From: Myxocyprinus asiaticus
Taxonomy: Eukaryota; Chordata; Actinopteri; Cypriniformes; Catostomidae
Assembly (NCBI RefSeq): GCF_019703515.2
Contig: NC_059346.1
Span: 56,680,001 to 56,744,000 of the forward strand
Length of the DNA: 64,000 bases
Direction: 5' to 3'
In this document: positions 1-11,644 of the stretch, piece after piece
Layout: each line of letters starts with the position of its first letter
How positions within the stretch are numbered: position 1 is the first letter of the stretch
The notes under the pieces: generated by a model
What the model was told of the DNA's origin: nothing
The model's database searches: none
What the model saw: only the letters and a program-made list of their open reading frames with translations
Made by a program: the position numbers and the translations under genes

Positions 1-217
1 CGTTCTGTTGTGTGCCTCATCCAATATAAGCCGAGAGTTCGATCCCCCAGTGACCAAGGCTCCATGGATTTGTAGTCTGTTTTGGACTCCCTTTGTTTGA
101 TTTTGGCGCGATTTTTATCAGTAAAATGTATGACTTAGAAGGTGGGGGCTTGAGTTATGTTTTTACGACTGTGTTAGGCCTGCCTTTGTCTTCTATCTGA
201 ATACATGAGGCCCAACA
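1..217 (-). repeat. 3' LTR, partial (window edge)
   Basis: Bases 1-217 match 5993-6206 closely and the matching part of the solo LTR ending at 22770. The inner boundary is at CCCAACA on the plus strand, which reads TGTTGGG on the element's own strand, the usual TG start. About 1.65 kb of this LTR lies outside the window. Confidence 0.88.
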
Positions 218-228
218 TTCCCCCCTTT
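218..228 (-). other. Polypurine tract of the provirus
   Basis: On the minus strand an uninterrupted 11-purine run, AAAGGGGGGAA, sits directly against the TGTTGGG start of the 3' LTR. This is where plus-strand DNA synthesis is primed in LTR elements, and it fixes the orientation of the whole element as minus. Confidence 0.85.
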
Positions 229-589
229 GTTCTGATGTTTTGGTTGTTGTCCAGCATCTTTAGAGCAACTGAAGGGCCGAACAGTTCTTGTCGGTTCACA
301 GTAACCTGTGGGTTACGCCATCCATGTAGGAAAGAGAAATGGTTGCACAGTCCATACAGTTCATTAGAGTTCACAGAGGCTTTATCGTCTGGACAGAGAT
401 TGAGGCACATCTGGGCATAGAACTTTTAGCTAAATCTAAAACTACATTCATCACACATAAACATTTCAAGTTACTGGAAGGCACAGCATTAACCACAACA
501 CAATCCTTTGTTGTTCTTTGGTCATAACACAAAATCAAAGTAGAACCTGACATTGGTTACTAGGAACAAAATGTTAGAGGAAAGGAGGG

Positions 590-1800
590 TTAAAGGTTAA
601 AAGGCTTATCCTTGGAAATTATGGGGTTAACCTGTGGGATGGGCTCAGACTGGTGTGTAAAACGCAGCTGTATGAGAAGTGAGTCCAGTCTGGCCTGTAG
701 GTGTTGAACGTACCTGTACATGGTGTGTGCAATAATTACGATGATGATCCAACCACTAAGGAGGAGCCAGAGGGCAACCAAACTGATAGGTTGTTCTTGG
801 TAAGATGACGATCTGCTTATGTGACTATGAAATATAGTGGTCAAGCCAGTCGATTTGAGACTGAACTTCACTAATTCCATCCCTTCAGCCTGAAGCTGCT
901 GTTGAAGGGTGTCATCAACGGTGAGGCTGTGACCTCTAAATGCGTCCATGATCTCAATTTCTGCGTCATTTTTGTCGACGTTGAGATGATGGAGGACAAT
1001 ATCGTCAATGTGCACGATGGCTCTTTGGGGAACCGTTAAGAACACCGTTTGGTTTGGTAGCCTTAGTTTAGTGGCTTTAGATTAGTGGCTGTATCATGGC
1101 AGTCGTATGACATTGGGACTTCGATGGCTGGTGTGTTAACGAACCAGCGACTGCCTGCTCGCTCTACCTTTGTCTCTGTTCCTTCATCTTTGATGGACAT
1201 GCTACCATGACACTTGTTCAGGGAGGTAGTTAGTCACCTCTCTAACAAAGGGGTTGCATTTTGACAAACCCAATGAATGTACTTTGTCTTGGTACACATG
1301 TTTAGGTTAGAGATAAGGTAGAGCGAGGGGTCCTCATCATGGTAGGTGAGTGTTGGTGGTGTTTTGAGGTGAATGTGTGCATTACCTCTCTGAAACCCAA
1401 CATTAAATACAGATTTTAGTCTATATATATTCTGCCTATGACGGTAGATTGAGGATAAATCCTATTTTGAGGTTCTGAGGATTTACATGGATTGGAATTT
1501 CAATGCCAAAACTATATGCCATGTGTATCTGTGAAGGTTGCACAACGGAGATGGTAGCAGATCCAAAGATTTGTTCGACAAGGTCTAGGGAGACCAGGTA
1601 AGCTGGAATCCTTCCACCACTCAGACTGTTGACTGAGGAGCTAATTTCCTTGAGGTCCTGCATTAGATCTCTAACGATACACACATAAGTTGTTTTCTCT
1701 GACAAAAGTCCCTAAAGCGTGCAAAGTGTTATTGATAAGAACGGATTGCAAATTTACAGTGACTATAGTACCCTGAAGGGTTTTATTCAGGCCCTGTAAT
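590..1800 (-). pseudogene. env: Envelope-like gene remnant
   Basis: The minus strand between protease and 3' LTR codes, in several broken frames, for an envelope-like protein. The upstream open part (1436-1705, 89 residues) is a soluble segment ending in LKIGFILNLP. The downstream part (590-1045, 151 residues) has one hydrophobic membrane span at about residues 88-109, rich in Leu, Ile and Trp, followed by a ~40-residue tail and the stop. Between them the frames contain scattered cysteines and stops. Position last before the 3' LTR, plus a single C-terminal membrane anchor, is what an env gene shows. I do not recognise the exact fusion-protein family. The layout resembles the C-terminal half of a fusion-type glycoprotein. 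Frameshifts near 1700 and between 1046 and 1435 make it non-functional. Confidence 0.6.
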
Positions 1801-1984
1801 TGTTCTTATTGGAGTCGTCGTCTCTACTGGATTTTTGGACGATGGCGACGTGTGTATCTGAAGCTGGCGAACTGTTTTCTAGACCAAGTGGTCTCGGTAT
1901 GTCAACCTGAGCCCACATGTGTCCACAACGGCAGTCAATGAGCGGAGCCAATCAGTTCAGTAGGTCCTGGCCAACTAAAAGTGG
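1787..1984 (-). pseudogene. Retropepsin (protease) C-terminal remnant
   Basis: Directly after the gag stop codon (TAA, 1985-1987) and in the same frame, the minus strand reads PLLVGQDLLN, a stop (TGA, 1952-1954), then LAPLIDC, and stays open to a TGA at 1787-1789. The hydrophobic-Gly-x-Asp-Leu-Leu pattern is the conserved C-terminal half of retroelement aspartic proteases. The catalytic D-[ST]-G half is not visible upstream, where basic Gag tail sequence lies instead, so the domain is partial. Sharing gag's frame suggests gag and pro were once read as one polyprotein. Polymerase coding should follow but is absent. Confidence 0.6.
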
Positions 1985-3883
1985 TTATGTATTAATGGGA
2001 CATATGTAAACAGGGTGTACAAGCGTCATCCCTTGAAAGGTGTCAATCCAGGCCCGTTTTGTGATAGACGACAAATCTTGTTCTCTGAGGGGATTTGAAA
2101 CCTTTTCTACCCACTCACCTTCTTGTTTGGGTTTTCGTTCGAAACGCGCATTTCTTTTCGGCCGGCGAACGTTTTGTTGTTTAGGCCTGCCGTGACCCTG
2201 GGGGTGTGTCTGGTCACCGCCCCCCTGGTTCTGTTGCCTACCCTGCTGGCGGGGTGATCGGTGCCTTTGGGGTCCTGTTCTAGCATTCACCTTAACGCGA
2301 GGCATTTCGTTGCCTTCAAGCGCTAGGTCTGCATATGAGACTTGGATCCCCAGGGCTCTGGCGTCGCCTTCATGCCCTCGGGCAGGGCGCACGCATGTCT
2401 CCCATGCCAGTTGCACATACTTTCTGATTTCCTGCATGGTGGGGTTGCCCATTCTGCAGTGCATCGTGACGTCATATCGCACGCACTCGTGGAGGTTGTG
2501 AAGGAAAAGAGACTTGAAAGCTCGTTCCTCCTCCAGGCCTGGTTCGCTACTTCCTTGGAAGTACATGGTTCTCAGGCGTCTATAATACTCACGCGGAGGC
2601 TCGTGCCTTTTCTGGGTGATGGCGAAAGCAGCAATGGTAGCGGAGACTTCGTCAATATACAGCGAATACTCCTCGTGTAGGGCTTTACACAGAGCTGAGC
2701 AGCGGTTTCGTGTACCAGTCGGTAGCGTTTCCATGAACGCATGGACACTCCTTACCGTGGTCTTCCATATAAGCTTGAGTTTTTCGCGCGACAAAGTGTA
2801 AGGCAAATCAATCAGGCAGTGCTCAATTTCCCTAAGATAATTGTCGATGTTTGAATCTCGATTATTTGGGTCAAAGCGTTCTATGTCCCCTGCGAGGGAC
2901 TCGAGTTGTCGGATGCGCAAGCGTTGGTGTCGGTATGACCACGGGTCGTCCGAGTCATCCGAAACATCATAGTCACTCGGATCGCTATAGTGATGAGGAC
3001 AACTTCCTCCCCTTCGTGGTGGGGAAGGAGTCCAGTCGACGTGTGGAGGTGGACCCTGGGTTGCGTACAGCTCTCTGGCTAATGGGATCTTTGAGCCGCT
3101 TATACCACTCTGGGCTTGAAAATAATTGTCCCCCCTTCGTGGTGTGGAATCAGTCGGTTTGAAACGCATGGTGGTGTGACTGAAAACTGACTGAGGAGGG
3201 CAACTATAAGGAGGGGCACCTGCATCCAACCAGCGGGCCGCTGGAGGATTTTGAAAGGTGTCTTGGAGGACGAAGTCAGAGACTGTACCACTAGGGGCAG
3301 TTCGGCTCCTAACATGTGTTCCTGGGTTTCTCAGGGGCACATTTCTACACGTAGCGCTAAAAAGGTGGCCATCTTCTATGTCAGATGTTGTGCTGTGCGT
3401 TTCAGCTGCACTTACCTGATCTGACTCTACTTTTAGCTGGGCAGCTTGAAGCTGCCTGCGCAGGGTTTCGTTTTCCTCCTGCATCCGGGCATTATCTTTC
3501 TGTGCCTGGACTTTCTCAGCTTGGGTGCACCTAATTTCTTGGTGCAGGCTGAGATTATCCTTCTGCACCGCTTGGTAGCTGCTCTGCAGCTGGGCGAGCT
3601 GGGCCTGGTGCTCGGCGGTTTGCAGTTAGGTTTTGCGGTGATGAAGAAGGAACATTTGGCCCACAAGGTCCAGGATTGTGCGCATTGGCTTCCCGACCGG
3701 GTTGTTGACATAATCAACTAGTTCCTGCAATGCTTCATCACAACGACTAATATTGTAGCCGTTAAGGTTATCTCTCTCCTCTATGGAAAGACGGAGGACA
3801 GCAGCAACTACATCTTGCAGTGCTGGGTCGACTAACCTCTGTGGAGCTTCAGCTCCAGTCACGCAGGGTGATTGGTGACTCAT
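1985..3883 (-). pseudogene. gag: Gag-like structural protein, one in-frame stop
   Basis: The first good start downstream of the primer site is ATG at 3881-3883. The frame then runs 632 codons to TAA at 1985-1987, broken only by a TAA at 3626-3628. After that stop there is a heptad-rich coiled coil (first ~50 residues of the 527-residue downstream part). Next come a Ser/Pro-rich linker and an acidic stretch, then a helical domain at about residues 235-400, beginning RFDPNNRDSNIDNYLREIE, that fits a capsid-like role. The C-terminus (about 430-490) is rich in Arg, Gln and Gly and has no CCHC zinc knuckle, so nucleic-acid binding would rest on the basic tail. The conserved frame shows this is a fairly young copy. 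Identification rests on position and domain layout. Confidence 0.72.
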
Positions 3884-4312
3884 TTTACTGGGGCCATAAA
3901 AATTCTTGTGATAGTGGGTCTGACAGCTTGTTGTTTTACAGTTGATATAATGCTAACACGAAAGCACAGTTGAGAGGCTTCGACCTGTGGCTTACAGTCT
4001 ACTGTTATGTAATGTGCAAATTTCACTGTGTTCTCTCTTTGGTGGATGTCAATGAAGTGACTTGGCACCACTCTGTAACATTTAGATGAAAGTGTTAGGA
4101 GTTAAATAACAACAACAGCAGATTTTAAGCAGACTATAGTAAATTTACCAACCCCTAATTCACTCTTAAGAGCACTTTCACACCACACTGGCTTATGTCT
4201 GGCAAGTATTGAGAAGTAAATTGTCAAACAGAACCAAACTTTGAAGTAATGATTCAAATTATTACTTTGGATTCTTATGCATACACACTGTGACAGAACT
4301 GGCACGTAGGAT

Positions 4313-4330
4313 GCCTCACACGGGGCACCA
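4313..4330 (-). other. Primer binding site, tRNA-Met (elongator) type
   Basis: The plus-strand sequence ending CACACGGGGCACCA has the form of a tRNA 3' acceptor end with CCA. As I recall vertebrate elongator tRNA-Met genes, the last 17 bases (4314-4330) match one isoacceptor and position 4313 differs. On the element's strand this gives a primer site starting TGG, 7 bases downstream of the 5' LTR end. It supports both the LTR boundary and the minus orientation. Confidence 0.72.
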
Positions 4331-4337
4331 ATTATTA

Positions 4338-6206
4338 TGTAGGGCTTTACTGGTTGTTTAGATCAGTGTTACTATCAGAAATAATTAATAATTATTTCTG
4401 TAGTTATTAATTAATATTTAAATTAATTAATTGGATCTAACTCATTAAAACCTCATATGGGACTCCAGTAAATGTAGTGTGCTACGTTTAGGAGCAAGTT
4501 TGGTTATTTGCAATAATTAATAATTATCAAAGATAATTATTAATTATTAAAATCAATAGAACATCGATGAGAATCAATATTAGCTTTTTTTAATCCTTTA
4601 AATCAACAATTATCAAAGATAATCGTTAATTGTTAACATCGATGAAACATTAATTAAAATTAACACTAGCTTATTGATCATTCAAATTCAATCAAAGATA
4701 ATTATCAATTATCAAAAATCAATAGAATATTAATAAGGATTAACATTGACGGGGCACCACCCTGAAATCAGGGACTAATAACCGAATGTAAAACAGTCTC
4801 AATATTAGATTGTTTTCTTAGGAAAATCGACATCCGAAGAATATCGATTTTCGGGGAAAAAAAACAATGAATGAAGGTTTGAATCCGAGCACTGACATCC
4901 CGTCAGCATGACACAGGCATTTGCAAAACAAACCAAAACACTTCTCTTTGTAATATAAACAAAGTTTATTTTTGCAGTAATATCAATTAATAATTACAAT
5001 GATCAAATACAATGCAGTCAATAAACTTCTGACTTACAACTACAAACAAAACAAGTGATATGATTAGATATGGAAATCAAAATAATCCTATAACACATAA
5101 GGTGTGTGTGTGATAGTGTGTGTGTGTCAGTGTGATTAGTACGAGAGAGAGAGAGAGAGAAGTGACAGCCCTAAAGCCGATTTCACGATAGCGGGAGAGA
5201 AAGCAGCTGTGTTCATCACTCAGAGACGCGGTTTTACGAGCGGGGCTTGTAAAAGTCTTGTGTTATTTGACTCTTTAATGGATGAACTCAGTTTCTGTCT
5301 CACCCGCGATGGCGAAATTGCATAATCCAATTTGGTTGGACCACAATACAGCAAAACAAATTTGTGATAATTAATACCCTGAGTATTAATATTGAGCGGA
5401 CATGGTGGTCCGTAAACTGTACAAGCAAAAACCTTGAAACACAAGAATAACACACTATAATATTCTATCTCTGCCAGACGTAACCTCTTACTTGAATCGC
5501 ATGAGGACATAGGTAGAATGTGTTTTCCTCCGTCCTTTAACTTTGACCCGGTTCCTTGAGGCTCGTGTGATGACGGGAGGCCGTTTCCTCGCTCTGTCGG
5601 CGGGCGGTACGGCTGTTGATTGTCAGCGGGCAGTAAGGCTGTTGATTCTCGGCGGGCTGGTGGAGAACTCAGAAATGTCGACTTGATTGAAGATGGAAGA
5701 GAAATCTTTAATCTCTTCACTTCTGTAGGCAAACGGATGAAGATGCGAATTGCTCGACGGTCTCCTTCGGATCCGTTAGTGTTTGGTTGAACACAGAGTA
5801 ATCTCAACTCATCCAGCGAGATGGAGATTGTATGGCCACAGTTTCAAGTAGGACATTACTTCCTTGTGCCACGAGGTTGCACCGGAGAGCAGCAAAATCT
5901 ACGTCTATATTCGGTGAACGAAGTCACTGGAAGTAACTCACGAAACATTTCAGAGTTATTTCAACTCCTGATGATGTCATGTTTGAGGGACATTCTGTTG
6001 TGTGCCTCATCCAATGAACAGAAGAGTTCGATCCCTCAGTGAGCAAGGCTCCATGGATTTGTAGTCTGTTTTGGACTCCCTTTGTTTGATTTTGGCGCGA
6101 TTTTTATCAGTAAAATTTACGACTTAGAAGGTGGGGACTTGAGTTATGTTTTTACTACTGTGTTAGGCCTGCCTTTGTCTTCTATCTGAATACATGAGGC
6201 CCAACA
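4338..6206 (-). repeat. 5' LTR, 1869 bp
   Basis: On the plus strand it runs from TGTAGGGC to CCCAACA, that is TG...CA in either direction. It is unusually long. The half nearest the primer site (4338-4760) is extremely AT-rich and holds three degenerate ~80-bp units that each begin ATCAAAGATAAT (4526, 4612, 4691). Next come GT and GA microsatellites (5101-5160). A GC-richer part (5560-5670) repeats a GGCGGGCGGTACGGCTG-like unit. A minus-strand AATAAA lies near 4965. A 195-codon minus-strand ORF crosses 5220-5807 but is broken in the solo LTR copy. The flank after 6206 has no visible mate because the left end lies outside the window. Confidence 0.88.
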
Positions 6207-8000
6207 GCTACGTAATGCATGATAAAATATTATGCTATGTAAAAGTTAATTTAATTTTTAGCATTTTATGTACATGTAATTTACTATGTATAATATCACA
6301 TATACATACAGTATATTTTGGCATTTTATCGGCTTATCGGCCCATCCTGCTCTCAAGATATCAGCATCAGCCATCAAAAAACCTTAGCGTCCTGTTTGAA
6401 CAATCCCTATTGCAGCAGTGGGCTCAATACATGTCGTTACCACGGTGAGGCAGAGTCTGAGCTGCAACTGCCGCTTCACAACTGAGTTCAACTGAACACC
6501 ACTACTATCTGGAAATATTAATTCCGTTCATTCAACTATACAGTAATTAATGAAAAACACTGTGGTACTGCCGCTATTTTGAAGCTTCAGTACTACTGTG
6601 AAACCAGTATACCATTCAACATTACAATAAGTTAGTATAAAACTGTCTATTGAAGCATTATTTCCCTCTCTTTTTTCTTTAACCTAAAATTTGAGAATAT
6701 GAACTAGCTAAAAGTCCTTGATTTTATAATTTTATGCAACATAGTTTAAAATGTAATGCATTTTTTTTAGGCATGTTCTTTAAAACCCGTAAAACTCTGT
6801 GCTATATATCACGCTATATCACAAAATAAGTTTACGCTTAAAACGTTAAAGTCTCTGTATACATAATTCAGGCATACGAGGTATCATTTGAAAGTTTAGA
6901 ATCTGAACTTTTCAGAGGTAACCATCACTTCTGCATTCATTTGAATTAAAGTAACAAAATAAGGCCTCAGAAATTTGCATTTAAAATTAGTGCCCCCCTA
7001 AAGGTAATGGGGTAGAAATATTTATATGAAAATAAGATTCTTTCACAAAGCACCTAAATGGACAATTCATATATCAAATGAAAGCTCTCATTCTCGGGAA
7101 TGTGAATGTATTTTGTAGCACTAACATCACATTTAGAAAGATTTTCAAAAGAATCACAAAGTGAAATATGATTTCAGTAAGTCATCAAATACAAATGTCT
7201 CTTTATGCACCATTTACTGTTGCTAAAAAAATGTATATCTGCTTAGGGAGTTTTCTAAGAAAAATTAGCCAATTTTTTCTGTCTGTGAGCTTGCTTGGCT
7301 GAATAATATGTTATATCTTAGATGTCCAGAACAAAATATGCCATCCAGCAGGAAATGCATGCTAAACAAATCATCAGAAAAATATGTATTCAAATATTCA
7401 TGATAAAATGTTATATATCATCTCAGCTTTCTAATGACATTTAGATTGAGCATCTAGTCCACTCAGAGCCCGAGATATTCAATGAAACACCGAGGGTGGT
7501 GCAGGAACTGAAAATTAGACTGAATGTCTATGGACGAGCACATCTTTGAGGGATAAAATGCATTAGAGCGCCACATGCATTTCAGATCGGCATACTGTGA
7601 TGTAATGTGATCTGCCATCTAGTGGAATGAAAGACTTTTCAAAGTGAGGTGGAGCGAACAGAACCAGAATTGCATGTTTACAAAGTTAGGACAAAAAACA
7701 AACAAAAAGACTAAAAAACATTCTGATTTCTGAAAGAAATTAGACCGCTTTTTTGCAAGTAGTCCACAGTATTTGTGAATGGTAAGCTATTAAATTTGAG
7801 TATGAAAAACTGCGGGCAGCAGCCCAAAAAATACACCAGTATAAGGGATATAAAAAAAAGAGAGAGTCCATTTAAAAATAGTTTCCCCTAACTGAAACAA
7901 TGTCTATAAAATTTTAATATATTTCAAATGTTGCTAATATTTAAGTGAAAAATTCTAATTTAGTTTCATAGAAAATAAATAAATAACTTTAGTTGTGCTC
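6207..8000. other. Non-coding, no gene recognised
   Basis: AT-rich DNA with no credible coding. A short patch near 6325-6380 (repeated TATCGGC-like words) resembles the edge of an old hAT-type repeat. The rest is unidentified. Confidence 0.6.
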
Positions 8001-8085
8001 CACAGAAGAAAGTCAGGTAATGTTTTGAAACAGAATGAGGGTGAATAAATGCTGACAGAATATTTATTATTGAGTGAACTTTTTA
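8001..8085 (-). repeat. Fragment of TTAA-type 'GTTCACCC' repeat, one end
   Basis: GAAGAAAGTCA followed by GAGGGTGAATAAATG and a degenerate GAGTGAAC end matches the right-hand arm of the repeat seen whole at 16038-16491. The other arm is missing. Confidence 0.5.
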
Positions 8086-8545
8086 TATAAACTGTGTGTG
8101 TGTGTGAGCACAAACAAAATATTGTGGTTTGTTAATGGTGACCAGACACCTTGAAGAATTAGCCTGGTGTTTTCCTGATGTATGATAATCTGTGCAAAAC
8201 AGATCCCAGACGCTCTCAGCCTCACTGGCAGTTATATTGATTTCCATTGCCGTCACACACTCAATCAGACCGATCTTTCCCGTCTATGCTACATTAGTAG
8301 TATGTAATGACCTTACCCTACATACACTCACACACTAATATTTACAGTATAGAAGTGGAAAGGTGATAAAGCCATTCTGTTCCAGGGCTAACTGATTTTT
8401 CTGTAATAGATTTATTCCCATGCTTTCACCCCACATCTACCCTCTAAAGATTCAGATGTGTCAAATTTATATTTATTCACATTCAGCTGTCTTTACTCAC
8501 TCTAATGAAAAAAAAAAAAAAAAAACTCACTTGCCTGCAATTGTT

Positions 8546-9143
8546 AGCCCAGGGTCATATATAAAGCTGGGTTAACGTAATACTCAGTTATCTTGTTCCA
8601 TGTTTCACATTGTTCAAACTTCACCATGCGTTAGTAATTAATCATGGGTATTCAGGTTTAAATGTTTCACACTGTACATTTATAAACCCTGAGTTAATGT
8701 TCCTATTTGCATAATTACAAGGTTAATAATATTAATTTTACAAGTACAGCACACAATAAGCTTGCAACCCGTTTTAATAACTGCTTGTCTTATCATCACT
8801 CCAGTTTAAGCATTTGCCATCACTGTTTGACATTTTTAATGGATTCCCTATGACACTGAAACTAAACACAGTGTATGAATGTTTCAGCAATATTGATATA
8901 AATATTGTTTCATTTATTATTAGTTGTCTTTTGCTAAACCACTCTCTGTAACATTCGAGCACTGCATCATTTCTCATTTGCATACGTATGTTTGGCACCA
9001 CATAAGTGGTGCTAACCCAACTCTGGAACACCGGCTCTTTAGCAGTGCTAAACTCTATTCAAAGTTTCTAAAATGTTGCTTAACCCAGCAAAACTGGCCT
9101 TAACCAGGGTTGAAAAAGTACATAACTGTTAATCGTGGGCTAA
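8546..9143. repeat. Possible old inverted-repeat element
   Basis: Both ends read TTAGCCCA inward (8546 on plus, 9143 on minus), and further in both arms carry GCTGGGTTAA. The arms are diverged and no clear target duplication is seen. A poly(A) run precedes it (8505-8525). No coding inside. Confidence 0.3.
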
Positions 9144-9149
9144 GTAATG

Positions 9150-10064
9150 TTAAAGGGGTCATGAAATGCTCTTTGTTTATAGTTTTATTATTTTCCATGA
9201 GGTCCATTGATAATGTTAGTAAAAAAATAAAAAAAAATGCATTAAAACAGTCATACTTTAGTAATATATGATAATTTTTCACCATCTCTGGTCCTCTGTC
9301 TGAAACACTCGGTTTTGCAATCCACGCTGAAATACGCTGAGAACACATCCACATGACACACATACATAGTCCAAAGCACAGTGTAAACTACACACACCCA
9401 TTTTCCAGTATCACCTTGCACTGAAATGCACATCACCAGAAACACATTGAAACGGTCAAAGACGTCCACCCAGTGCATGTTTTCATACACCAACACTTAA
9501 AAATAGCGCAGATGGGTGAAAAAATGCTTCCATGACGCGTTTGTGCTCAGATAGCAAGAGGCACAGCAGCTGAATGACAGAGAGTGGCTTCTCCTCTTCA
9601 GAGTTGTAACTTGACACCGCGTCTTTTAAAAGCAACATGAGATATGTATCAAGTGGTCAAAGACATCTGTGCATGTTTAAATACAAAAATAATTGAAAAA
9701 AGTCCAGATGGGTCCCCTTTGGTGCTCAGGAGTAGTTAGGCCACATTAGGCCTTGTTTGTCCTTCACTCTCAGTTTACGAACTGAAGCACCAGTGGGCAG
9801 GGTCAAGGGTGCGTTGATTTTAAGTAGGCGTTGATGTTTTTTTGCTGTAGAGGCAGTCATGAATTTATGAGCCCCCAAATGCCGTAGGGAAGTCGTGGAA
9901 GTAGAGAACAAGGTGTTTTTGCAGCTTGGTTTCAATAATTGCTTTATTGCATTGGGGATTAAGTTTTAAGTTATGAAATGTACAATATGTTTATATAGTA
10001 GAAAGACCTCATATATGTCAAAATATCAAGGAAAATTTGATTCCTCATGACATGACCCCTTTAA
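9150..10064. mobile_element. TTAA-flanked non-autonomous DNA transposon (~0.9 kb)
   Basis: TTAA at 9150-9153 and at 10061-10064 enclose ends that read AGGGGTCATG inward on both sides, a 10-bp terminal inverted repeat. TTAA duplication is the hallmark of piggyBac-type insertion. The interior has no coherent transposase and may include older material (the ORFs at 9251-9496 and 9726-9935 look random). Classified as a piggyBac-like MITE by its ends only. Confidence 0.55.
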
Positions 10065-10219
10065 GCAAAGTGCGATGAGCCTAAAAGTTTATCTTTCTCA
10101 CACAAGCATTTCCGGAATGAATTACTTTTGTTTTGTTTGTATGTTATATTTTATGTAGTTGCCTGCCAGTATAACAAATCCCTAAAGAGAAAAAGAAAAG
10201 ACACAAATGCTTTGGGTGG

Positions 10220-10252
<33 letters not shown>

Positions 10253-11640
10253 TAAATACAATGCAAAAGCAGGTCTGGAATTGTACATCAGTCCAATGGA
10301 GAAGAGCTATGGTTCTGTCTATCCCTGCACCTGGGCCCTCTCTGAACAGAAGGAGAGAAAGAGAAGTGAGAGAAATGCTGAAATTATTATTCTGAATCAA
10401 CAACCTACTCATCCATGGGGAAATAATTTGCTGAAAAATGATTCTTTTTAGTCGACACATGTGGCTCTGAACTGCCTTCCTCAACTTACCAGAAAGGGCT
10501 TTGGTTGTCATTTGCAAGACATATTCACCGTCCTACGTTAATATACACCAGTTTCTTTCTCTACCTACACCTCTCTCTTGCTTTCTCATTTTCTGTTTCT
10601 CCTACTTGTTATGGCACATCAATATCAACATTTCACTACTTCTCACTTTTTGTAGGTAGTGGTATAAAATATACTTATGGTCCAAAAGTGTTCACTCTGA
10701 TGTATCCCTTTTGAGATGCATATGAAAGTCGGAGTCCTTCACATTTTTTCACTTTAGTGTGCTTTTTTTTTGGCATAACAAAACTGCATTCAGATATCCA
10801 AAGTGTACAATGTGTACAATGAGAAATTCTACAAAATGTATCATTTTTATCAAAAATATCATTTTTTTGGAGGAGTACTAATACTTCTTTTTGGTATTCG
10901 TAACTCACCGATATCGAGTCGATACCTGTTTTTTTTTTTTTTTTTTTTTTTTTCTGAATTCCATATCAACAGTTTATATCAATTTAATCATCAAAATGGT
11001 GTTCAAACAAATTAATTCATTAAAACTTTAATCAAATGAAAATTCAATTCAACAAAATTCAACAAAATATTGTGTTGTCTAAAGTGCTTTTATACAGAAC
11101 CTCACAGCACAATCCAAAATATAACATTGGAGTTATTTTTGTCAAAAACAATGCTGCATAACAGAGCATCAGATATGTGAGATATTGCTTAAATATAATA
11201 AAATAATACAGTAACTACTGTTATATTATTAGCAGTAGTAGTCGTAGTAGTATTACAGTGAATATTACATAACTACACAGCAGTGACTCAGTGATTATTA
11301 AACCACAAAACGCTGCTATTTAATTAAATAGATACAGTATGTAGTCTGTGTGTGCCTCACGCTACAAAGTGAATTAGCTCTCTGCTTGCTGTAATCTGCT
11401 ACAGATGCTCAAGGCGTCCGATGCTCATGATGGTGTTTTATGTGTACGAGCCAAGGATCTCTAAAAGGTTTGAGCACTTTATGTCTTTATTTCAGCACAA
11501 CACCGGCTCCACACATTAACAAGCACTCACATTTGAAGAACGCAACGTATGCAAACTATATATTTATCTCATTAAGTTGCAGCTTTTAAATAAACTGACT
11601 AGGTCATAATGTGATTTTTATTAATGCGATGAAAGTTTAC
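10065..11640. other. Non-coding with poly(A)/poly(T) tracts
   Basis: No gene. A run of ~30 A at 10220-10250 and of ~27 T at 10928-10954. The words GATATCGAGTCGATACC at 10910-10926 resemble a diverged copy of the fish 'GGTATCG' repeat also seen in the hairpin at 11645. ORFs here come from homopolymers. Confidence 0.5.
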
Positions 11641-11644
11641 GTAA

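Larger units (their letters stand above)
1..6206 (-). mobile_element. Defective env-bearing LTR provirus (5' to 3' on minus strand)
   Basis: The right LTR (4338-6206) and the sequence at 1-217 share the same last ~215 bases, so this is a two-LTR element cut by the window edge. Orientation is minus: a polypurine tract abuts the inner edge of the left LTR, a tRNA-type primer site lies just inside the right LTR, and gag, protease and env remnants follow in that order on the minus strand. The internal region is only ~4.1 kb. There is no trace of reverse transcriptase, RNase H or integrase between the protease remnant (ends near 1787) and the env remnant, so pol has been deleted. It is an old endogenous copy that cannot replicate alone. 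Whether it is a true retrovirus or an env-bearing gypsy-type element cannot be settled without pol. Confidence 0.85.
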
